From Gemmiger formicilis (GTDB taxonomy: Bacteria > Bacillota > Clostridia > Oscillospirales > Ruminococcaceae), in the NCBI RefSeq assembly GCF_018784445.1, contig NZ_WQOH01000010.1:1-64000 (forward strand): 64,000 nucleotides of DNA. Direction: 5' to 3'. Position 1 is the first letter of the stretch, and the number at the start of each line of letters is the position of its first letter. The position numbers were made by a program, and so were the translations under genes. The notes beneath the pieces were generated by a model. The model saw only the letters and a program-made list of their open reading frames with translations, was not told the DNA's origin and searched no databases. Positions 26,095 through 32,012 of this stretch are shown in pieces.

Positions 26095-26368
26095 AAATCT
26101 GTCCATCGATGAAAGTGATTTCTCCGTTCAAAGGCAAGGTTGCCGCATTCACCTGACGACCACAGAATATCAACTATTCATTACGCTGCTCGACCACTCC
26201 GGGTGCATCTGCTCCCGAAACTTTCTTCTGGCATCTGCATGGAATATCACAGTGCCAATTCAGACGCGAACGGTTGATGTGCATATCGCAAAGCTGCGGA
26301 AGAAACTGGATTTAGGCCCGGATGATTTGAAAACCGTAATGGGACGGGGGTATGCGCTTTCTATGTAA
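26084..26368 (+). pseudogene. DNA-binding half of an OmpR-type response regulator
   Basis: About 94 codons encode only the winged-helix output domain (RIHLTTTEYQLFITLLDHSG, TRTVDVHIAKLRKKLDL, VMGRGYALSM). The receiver domain is missing and the start overlaps the ABC-2 permease frame. Together the two pieces look like the collapsed remains of a peptide-transporter/two-component cassette. A short free-standing DNA-binding protein cannot be excluded. Confidence 0.75.
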
Positions 26369-26436
26369 GAAAGCTGTAGAGAAAAACATTCTTTATGAGA
26401 GTCGTTTTGTTCTGATTGCAGGTATAGGTGATAAAA

Positions 26437-26748
26437 ATGGATAAATTATATTGGGGTGCTGTCGCAATTTTTGCAATAGGCTGGTATATTGAACAACGTA
26501 TGTATGTCGATGGCTACACACGGCGCAAACGCGACCTATATAAGCCAATTGATTATTTAGGTCTATTCAGCATCGGCGAATTTGTCGGCTATCTGATACG
26601 GAGTCTTGTTGCCCCTGCCTTTGTTTGGTTTCCTGACATCCTTCTTGGGTTGCCAGACAACCTTATTCAAGCTATTGCAGCCGTGTGGTTGGTTGTGATG
26701 TCCATTTTTGTCCCCACCGTGATTGAGCGTGCGATTGACGGGTTCTAA
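26437..26748 (+). CDS. Small membrane protein of unknown function
   Basis: A 103-residue protein with about three hydrophobic stretches (residues 4-19, 48-66, 75-96) and a basic loop (YTRRKRDLYKPIDY). The ATG at 26437 is preceded by ataggtg. A terminator-like hairpin follows 54 bases after the stop. It stands alone between the remnant region and the conjugative element; no family was recognised. Confidence 0.55.
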   Translation: MDKLYWGAVAIFAIGWYIEQRMYVDGYTRRKRDLYKPIDYLGLFSIGEFVGYLIRSLVAPAFVWFPDILLGLPDNLIQAIAAVWLVVMSIFVPTVIERAIDGF

Positions 26749-26801
26749 TAATAGCTTGGTCCTTGCACAACTTACCAATGCCCTTGTAAACAAAACCAAA
26801 A

Positions 26802-26848
26802 TCCGCATCGAAATTGCCGACATGTGCGATTTCGATGCGGAGTTTTTC
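26802..26848 (+). terminator. Terminator
   Basis: TCCGCATCGAAAT (26802-26814) pairs with ATTTCGATGCGGA (26829-26841), followed by a T-rich run. Confidence 0.85.
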
Positions 26849-26942
26849 TTTTTCTTTGCAAATTGTGCGTCAAAATCATTGATTTCTCTCTGTTTAGTAA
26901 TTGAAAGAATTCTTTCGACAAACTAAAACAGGGAGTATTTTT

Positions 26943-27452
26943 ATGCCATTCAAAAGACAGAAATCCAATGTATCCCCGCATTATCACGACACACGGACGC
27001 TTTTGCGGAAGTACCGGGATGTCATATGGAATTTGGAAGTATCCGATCTCGATTTGCAAGAGGAATTCAAGGCTGAGTACGGGCTATCCACGGATGCACT
27101 GTTTGTGGACAGCGAGGTCAACAAGAGCGGCAACCGGCTGGAAAACTATGCCCGCGCCCTGGAGCGCAGCAAAAAGATGATGCAGATCATCGACACCGCG
27201 ATTGACCTGATGCGCCGCAAACACAAGAAAGGCGAATTCTATTACTGGATTTTATACTACGCCTATCTATCCCCCCAGCAGTGCGAGAATGCGGGTGCAA
27301 TTTTGCAGGCACTCGAATCTAAGGGCATCTCCATTTCTCTGCGCACCTACTATGTCCACCGGGATGAAGCTATCGAGGTCCTCAGCTCCATTTTGTGGGG
27401 CTATACCTCTCAGGATTGCGAGAAAATCACCAATCTGCTGACCCCTGATTGA
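26943..27452 (+). CDS. Possible regulator at the head of the transfer region
   Basis: A 169-residue, highly charged helical protein with no membrane segment. The C-terminal half (SPQQCENAGAILQALESKGISISLRTYYVHRDEAIEVLSSILWG) resembles the helix-turn-helix end of ArpU/sigma-like phage and element regulators. The start at 26943 follows caggg; an upstream in-frame ATG would precede this site. A conserved operator-like promoter begins 4 bases after its stop, so it is a good candidate for the protein controlling the transfer operons. The assignment is tentative. Confidence 0.5.
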   Translation: MPFKRQKSNVSPHYHDTRTLLRKYRDVIWNLEVSDLDLQEEFKAEYGLSTDALFVDSEVNKSGNRLENYARALERSKKMMQIIDTAIDLMRRKHKKGEFYYWILYYAYLSPQQCENAGAILQALESKGISISLRTYYVHRDEAIEVLSSILWGYTSQDCEKITNLLTPD

Positions 27453-27456
27453 CCCT

Positions 27457-27522
27457 GCACAACATCCGCACAAAATCAGCAGAGCGAAAGCCTTTTTTCC
27501 TGCACAGCCAATTTGTTATCAT
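27457..27522 (+). promoter_or_regulatory. Transfer-operon promoter with conserved upstream box, copy 1
   Basis: GCACAACATCCGCACA (27457-27472), then CTTTTTTCCTGCA (27492-27504), then TATCAT (27517-27522). The same two boxes occur before the virB4-like gene at 31898-31952. The T-rich box to -10 distance is 25 bp in both, and the distances to the upstream box differ by 11 bp, about one helical turn. Confidence 0.65.
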
Positions 27523-27577
27523 GGTAGTAGCCTACTTTTGGCGATTCTTAAAGTGTTTTTGCACATAGGAGGTTTCA

Positions 27578-27964
27578 ATGACTAAGAAAAACACACGTTC
27601 CGACTCCCATAAGCACATAAAAGCAACCCTCTGCGCCGCCATGTGCAGCGTACTGACCGCAATGCCAGCTTTCGCAACTGGCGAGGATAATTCCGCCGCC
27701 GCAGCCGGCACTACCGTCTGGACGAAAGCCAGCGAGATCATGCAGGATGTCTACTCGCAAATCATCTCTATCTCCACCGTCACAGCTGTGGTCTGTGCGG
27801 CCGTTGCCCTGCTGCTGATGAATTTTTCCAAAAACGGCAAGACAGTGGACGATTCCCGCGCGTGGCTCAAGCGCATTGCCATCACCTGGGCGATTCTGAA
27901 CGGTCTTGGCTTCATCATGGCCTACGTCACGCCGTTCTTTCAGGGCGGCACTTGGAATCCGTAA
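27578..27964 (+). CDS. VirB2/TrbC-like pilin or pore subunit
   Basis: A 128-residue protein with a signal-peptide-like N-terminus (cleavage plausible after PAFA near residue 37), then two membrane segments (about 66-88 and 104-121) and a short polar loop (NFSKNGKTVDDSRAWLKR). Size and topology match the small two-segment VirB2-like subunits that begin Gram-positive transfer operons. An aggagg site precedes the ATG. The VirB6-like gene follows by 34 bases. Confidence 0.65.
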   Translation: MTKKNTRSDSHKHIKATLCAAMCSVLTAMPAFATGEDNSAAAAGTTVWTKASEIMQDVYSQIISISTVTAVVCAAVALLLMNFSKNGKTVDDSRAWLKRIAITWAILNGLGFIMAYVTPFFQGGTWNP

Positions 27965-27998
27965 CCACTCCCCTGCTCACAAAAGGAGGTGACGGCCT

Positions 27999-28709
27999 TT
28001 GGGCATTTTAGACGGCATTGTCGATTGGCTAGCAACGCAGGTGATGAACCTGCTGGATCTGGCATCTGCCTCGGTACTCGGCGCGTTGGGCTGCAATATG
28101 GACACGTTCAAGCGGTACTTCCCTACTGCTTCGGCTATGTATGAAATCTTCATTTGGACCGCCATCGGGCTGGTGCTGCTGAACCTTGTGTGGCAGCTTT
28201 ACCGCTGCTATGGTGCAGGGTTTGACATTGACACCGAGAATCCCATCAATCTGGTGGTGCGTTCTGTGATTTTTCTGCTGCTGATTTGGTACTGTGATGA
28301 CATCGTCAACCTTGCCTTGCGGATTGGCGGCACACCCTACAACTGGATTCTGGACAGCACCCTGCCCGGTGTGCAGTTCGGAGACTTCAATTCTGTGCTG
28401 CTCGTCATTATTGGCGTGATTGCCAACGGTTCTGTGGCCTTGATTGCGCTGATCCTTGTTGTGATTCTTGCGTGGAACTACTTAAAGCTGCTTTTGGAAG
28501 CTGCCGAGCGCTATGTTGTACTGGGAATTCTGGTTTTTACTGCACCAATGGCTTTTGCCATGGGCGCGGCTCGCGGCACAAACAATATGTTCAAAAGCTG
28601 GTGCCGAATGTTCAGTGGGCAGCTTCTGCTGCTGATTATGAACGCATGGTGCTTGAAACTGTTCGTCAATATGGTCGGTGAATTTCTCGCTAATCCGCTG
28701 TCCTTATAG
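27999..28709 (+). CDS. VirB6/TrbL-like conjugation membrane protein
   Basis: A 236-residue polytopic protein with five or six segments. A TTG start at 27999 is supported by aaaggaggtgac 8 bases upstream. Conserved-looking stretches include WTAIGLVLLNLVWQLYRCYG, AERYVVLGILVFTAPMAFAMG and the re-entrant SWCRMFSGQLLLLIMNAW near the C-terminus, typical of the inner-membrane channel protein of type IV secretion. It is expected to form the translocation channel with the ATPase encoded at 32013. Confidence 0.8.
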   Translation: MGILDGIVDWLATQVMNLLDLASASVLGALGCNMDTFKRYFPTASAMYEIFIWTAIGLVLLNLVWQLYRCYGAGFDIDTENPINLVVRSVIFLLLIWYCDDIVNLALRIGGTPYNWILDSTLPGVQFGDFNSVLLVIIGVIANGSVALIALILVVILAWNYLKLLLEAAERYVVLGILVFTAPMAFAMGAARGTNNMFKSWCRMFSGQLLLLIMNAWCLKLFVNMVGEFLANPLSL

Positions 28710-28720
28710 GAGATTTTTGC

Positions 28721-29875
28721 ATGAAAAAAACTCTGTTTACCCTATTCACCGTTATCAACCTTGTACTTCTGTACTGCCCAGCCGCTCTTGCTTTGACCGA
28801 GGATGAAGCTGCTGCGGCCGTGGACGCACAGGGCAAGGATGCCGTATCCGGCAATCTGTTCCTGTGGCTGCTGTGCGCTATCGCTTTTTTGAAAGTTAGC
28901 ACCAAACTGGACGGCATCCTGCATTCATTGGGCATCGGCGTTTCGCGTTCGCCTGGCTCAATGCTGTCCGAGACATTGCTGGCTTTCCGTGGTTTTGAAA
29001 TTGGCAAAGCCTTTATGGGGCTGGGCGCTGCAAAAGCCGCCGCCACAACTGCTGCCACAAAAAACACACCCGGCAATACCTATGCAGGCGGGCTTTCCGG
29101 CATGGTAAGCCGCCATGTGCAGCAAAGCACGGCAAGTTCCATCAGCGGGCAGTCCGGCGGCATCGGCGCATCACTGGGCGGAACCATGTATCACAACAGC
29201 CTTGGCAAAGATGGCGGTTTTGCCAGCAAGGTCATCGGCTCCATCGCCACCGGGCAAACCAGCGGCTGCATTACAGGTGACAGCGCCGTGGAAGCGCTCA
29301 ATGGTTATTTTGCAGGTACCAGCGACATGGACGCTATGCAGATTCCTGCCACCGGTGAAAATATTCCCACTGCAATGGCAACAGCTGAAAGCGATACCGT
29401 AACAGACTCTCCTATCCCCGCCACGCCGCTGGCGCTGGAGGGCGATAGCACGGTTGATGTTTCGCCTACCCGCGACAGCGAAATTACCATGCACGCCGGT
29501 GGCAGTCCTGCTGTTACGGAGCAGACCACCATTCCCACTTCGTCCTCTATTCAGCAGGCCGCCATGAACCGCGTGTTGTTGGGGCAGATGGGCAACAGTG
29601 TCACGGACGTAGAAATCGGCGGCGGAAAAATTCAGGGGCGCGAGATCATCCCCGGACGCGGTCAGATTCAGTTTGCCATGTACAATGCCCGTCAGTATGA
29701 GAAGCCGGAGGGTCACTTCACAGAGCAGACTTCCCGCGACGGCGAAAAGTGGTACAAGGTCTATGCCACGACTCGCGTAGAAAAAACGCCCACCATTCAG
29801 GACGAACGTGGGCGTATGCAGTATGATGAGCGCAAGGTCGCCGCCATGCCCAAAGCCCCGGCGCGGAGACACTAA
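28721..29875 (+). CDS. Conjugation-operon membrane protein with long Ala/Ser/Gly-rich tail
   Basis: A 384-residue protein with a signal-like segment (1-24), a second segment at about 46-63 and a long soluble part rich in Ala, Ser, Gly and Thr (about 90-300), ending in a charged region (REIIPGRGQIQFAMYNARQYE, KWYKVYATTRVEKTPTIQDE). This resembles the cytoplasmic tail of split TrbL/VirB6 proteins, so it may work with the preceding protein. An aggag site precedes the ATG; the next ATG starts one base after its stop. Confidence 0.6.
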   Translation: MKKTLFTLFTVINLVLLYCPAALALTEDEAAAAVDAQGKDAVSGNLFLWLLCAIAFLKVSTKLDGILHSLGIGVSRSPGSMLSETLLAFRGFEIGKAFMGLGAAKAAATTAATKNTPGNTYAGGLSGMVSRHVQQSTASSISGQSGGIGASLGGTMYHNSLGKDGGFASKVIGSIATGQTSGCITGDSAVEALNGYFAGTSDMDAMQIPATGENIPTAMATAESDTVTDSPIPATPLALEGDSTVDVSPTRDSEITMHAGGSPAVTEQTTIPTSSSIQQAAMNRVLLGQMGNSVTDVEIGGGKIQGREIIPGRGQIQFAMYNARQYEKPEGHFTEQTSRDGEKWYKVYATTRVEKTPTIQDERGRMQYDERKVAAMPKAPARRH

Positions 29876-31096
29876 ATGATTGAAAATGATACTCAAAATT
29901 CACGGCAGGCAGCCTCAGCAGCACTTCGTAACGCGCCCAAACTTGCCAAAATCGCGCAAGCGGGAGTGCAGGGCGGCCCCGCTGGGGCTGCTGCCGAAGC
30001 TGTGGTGCAGTATCGCAAGGAAGTACTGGTCGTTGTCATTGCTGTCTTGCTGCTGCCGGTTCTGGTTCTGCTCATGCTTCCCGGTGCGATTTTCGGCACG
30101 CTAACGCAGCCCAGTACGGCGGTCAACAACGATTTAGAAGTTGCCGCCAACGTGATACAGCTTCGCAATGCCGTATCGGATATTTTGCAGGAAGCCTACG
30201 AGGATACCCTTGCCGAAATAGAATCCGAGCGTGCAAACCTTACCTACAGCGATGTGGTCGATTCCGTGGGCGGTCATGTCTCCTACAATGCCTTTCAGCT
30301 CATTTCCATGTATTGCGCCTATCAAGGAGAGGACGACTATACCAAAATCAGCCTAACTGACCTTTCTGAACAGGTGCAAGCGCACCAGACAGAATATTAT
30401 GCCTACACCACTTCCGAGGAAGTCCGCACTGAGCCTGTACAGAAAGAGGTGCGTGGGCAGACTATAACTGTACAAGAGGATCACACCTACACCGTTTTCG
30501 CGCTTTCCTATGTGGGCGATGACTACTTTGCCGACACGGTCTGGCAGCTTGACGACAAGCAGAAAAGCTATGCCGATGCCTATGCGCATAACCTGACCGT
30601 CTACCTCCACGAAATTGAAGAACGCGAAGGTATCTCGATTCTGGGACAAATCAACGATGCACTTATTGATGATGACTCCCCTGCCCCCAACGGCGTGTTC
30701 GGCAATCCGTTCAATGACCCCAACTGGGAACAGCACATTACTTCTTTCTTTGGTAAACGTGATGATGTCGGCATTCCCGGCAAGGATACCACCAACCATA
30801 ATGGCATGGACATTGCGTATCCTTACGGCACACCAATTCTGGCGGTGGAGGCCGGTACGGTCATAAAGGCCGGCTACCATGTCAGTTATGGAAATTATCT
30901 CGTCATCAACCACGGCGGCGGGTATTGCACCCTTTACGCCCATTGCAGCCAGCTTTTGGCTCAGGTTGGCGATACGGTGAACAAATACGACACCATTGCC
31001 AAAGTCGGTGCTACCGGCGATGTGACCGGAAATCATCTGCATATCTGCGTCATTATCGACGGGGTCTACGTCAACCCAAAAGGGTATCTGCACTAA
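29876..31096 (+). CDS. M23-family cell-wall peptidase of the transfer system
   Basis: A 406-residue type II membrane protein (segment about 48-72) with an extracellular coiled or alpha-helical middle part and a C-terminal LytM/M23 domain. Zinc ligands H308 and D312 (NHNGMDIA) and H389 (GNHLHI) are visible, as is GYCTLYAHCSQL. Such enzymes open peptidoglycan for the conjugation channel, the role of Orf14 in Tn916 elements. Unlike Orf14, no NlpC/P60 or lysozyme domain is seen. It is the last gene of the first transfer operon, followed by a terminator. Confidence 0.9.
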   Translation: MIENDTQNSRQAASAALRNAPKLAKIAQAGVQGGPAGAAAEAVVQYRKEVLVVVIAVLLLPVLVLLMLPGAIFGTLTQPSTAVNNDLEVAANVIQLRNAVSDILQEAYEDTLAEIESERANLTYSDVVDSVGGHVSYNAFQLISMYCAYQGEDDYTKISLTDLSEQVQAHQTEYYAYTTSEEVRTEPVQKEVRGQTITVQEDHTYTVFALSYVGDDYFADTVWQLDDKQKSYADAYAHNLTVYLHEIEEREGISILGQINDALIDDDSPAPNGVFGNPFNDPNWEQHITSFFGKRDDVGIPGKDTTNHNGMDIAYPYGTPILAVEAGTVIKAGYHVSYGNYLVINHGGGYCTLYAHCSQLLAQVGDTVNKYDTIAKVGATGDVTGNHLHICVIIDGVYVNPKGYLH

Positions 31097-31102
31097 AACA
31101 AA

Positions 31103-31146
31103 GAGGGCTGTTTCTGCCAACACGCAGGAGCAGCCCTCCTATTTTT
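31103..31146 (+). terminator. Terminator of the first transfer operon
   Basis: GAGGGCTG (31103-31110) pairs with CAGCCCTC (31131-31138), followed by a T-rich run. It also sits at the end of the convergent toxin gene. Confidence 0.8.
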
Positions 31147-31149
31147 TAT

Positions 31150-31461
31150 TTATCCGAACAATACAGACAAATAATCTGTCCTGCCGTCCAATACTCGAAG
31201 AATCTCTATCGTGCCGCTTTCCTCATCCACATGGTAGAAAATCAGCTGCTTTGACACCACGAAATAACGCACATCTGTGGTGATCTCAAACTTTTCTGCC
31301 AGTGCCGCGCCCATATAAGGATTATCCGCCAGCAGGGATATTGCTTTCAGCAGTGCCGTCACCAGCTTTTTGGCGGCCTTGGGATTTTTCAGCCGTCCGG
31401 CGATGTAGTCGCGGGTTGCTTCCATATCCTTAACGGCGGTTCTTTTATAGATTACCCTCAT
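31150..31461 (-). CDS. RelE/ParE-family toxin
   Basis: A 103-residue toxin of the RelE/ParE superfamily: KRTAVKDMEATRDYIAGRL, AISLLADNPYMGAAL, YFVVSKQLIFYHVDEE, IEILRVLDGRTDYLSVL. Members either cleave mRNA on the ribosome or poison gyrase; the sequence alone does not decide which. Its start overlaps the antitoxin stop by four bases. The pair lies between the two transfer operons on the opposite strand and probably stabilises the element. Confidence 0.9.
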   Translation of the reverse strand: MRVIYKRTAVKDMEATRDYIAGRLKNPKAAKKLVTALLKAISLLADNPYMGAALAEKFEITTDVRYFVVSKQLIFYHVDEESGTIEILRVLDGRTDYLSVLFG

Positions 31462-31760
31462 TTCTCTACTCCGAACATCTTGTATACTTCATCCTCGGAG
31501 TAAGAAACAGGGTCATCCTGCGCTTCCTGCAACTGCTTTGTCAGGCGGGAGAGTGCTTTTGCCTTGATGATCTCCGCGTTGTCCTCGGTTACGGCAAAGG
31601 GAAAGCCTCCCGCATTCAGCGACTGCTGGAAAAACACGTTGATGGCATCGGTCAGGGTAAGGCCGTTCTTTGCATACACAGATTCCAGTTCCTGCTTGAT
31701 TTCCGGGTTGATGCGAACACGGAACACATCCGTTTTGGCCGCCGAAACAATATTTTCCAT
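31458..31760 (-). CDS. RelB/DinJ-family antitoxin
   Basis: A 100-residue antitoxin with an N-terminal ribbon-helix-helix (DVFRVRINPEIKQELESVYAKNG, LTLTDAINVFFQQSL) that binds DNA and a flexible C-terminal part that wraps the toxin. It normally represses its own promoter as a complex. The gene is preceded by a consensus promoter and a palindrome (31802-31847), and overlaps the toxin gene by four bases. Confidence 0.92.
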   Translation of the reverse strand: MENIVSAAKTDVFRVRINPEIKQELESVYAKNGLTLTDAINVFFQQSLNAGGFPFAVTEDNAEIIKAKALSRLTKQLQEAQDDPVSYSEDEVYKMFGVEK

Positions 31761-31801
31761 AAAACAAACTCCCTTCCTGCCATGGTTTTCTTCTTATCTC
31801 C

Positions 31802-31847
31802 ATTATACGTTCATCTTGTCGGGTTGTCAATCTATGTAGCTACATTG
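31802..31847 (-). promoter_or_regulatory. Consensus promoter and operator of the toxin-antitoxin pair
   Basis: On the minus strand TTGACA (31830-31825) and TATAAT (31807-31802) are both perfect and 17 bp apart. The palindrome ATGTAGCTACAT (31834-31845) abuts the -35 box and is the likely RelB-type operator. Confidence 0.85.
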
Positions 31848-31897
31848 ATGCCACAAATATGCATTTGAAAATTTATCTGCCGAAATGCAGTAAATCA

Positions 31898-31952
31898 GCA
31901 CAACATCCGCACAGCAAAAGTCTTTTTTGCTGCAATATGACTCTGCTATAAT
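31898..31952 (+). promoter_or_regulatory. Transfer-operon promoter with conserved upstream box, copy 2
   Basis: GCACAACATCCGCACA (31898-31913), CTTTTTTGCTGCA (31922-31934) and TATAAT (31947-31952) repeat the design seen at 27457-27522. No good -35 hexamer is present, which suggests activation through the conserved boxes. Confidence 0.65.
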
Positions 31953-31979
31953 AGTATCGTCAAAATTGAGCAGAAACGC

Positions 31980-32010
31980 AAGAGCGCCTTTTTTCGAGGG
32001 CGCTCTTTTT
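31980..32010 (+). terminator. Leader hairpin (possible attenuator) before the virB4-like gene
   Basis: AAGAGCGCC (31980-31988) pairs with GGCGCTCTT (31999-32007), followed by T residues to 32010. It lies between the promoter at 31947 and the start of the ATPase gene, so reading through it is required for expression of the second transfer operon. Confidence 0.75.
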
Positions 32011-32012
32011 GT

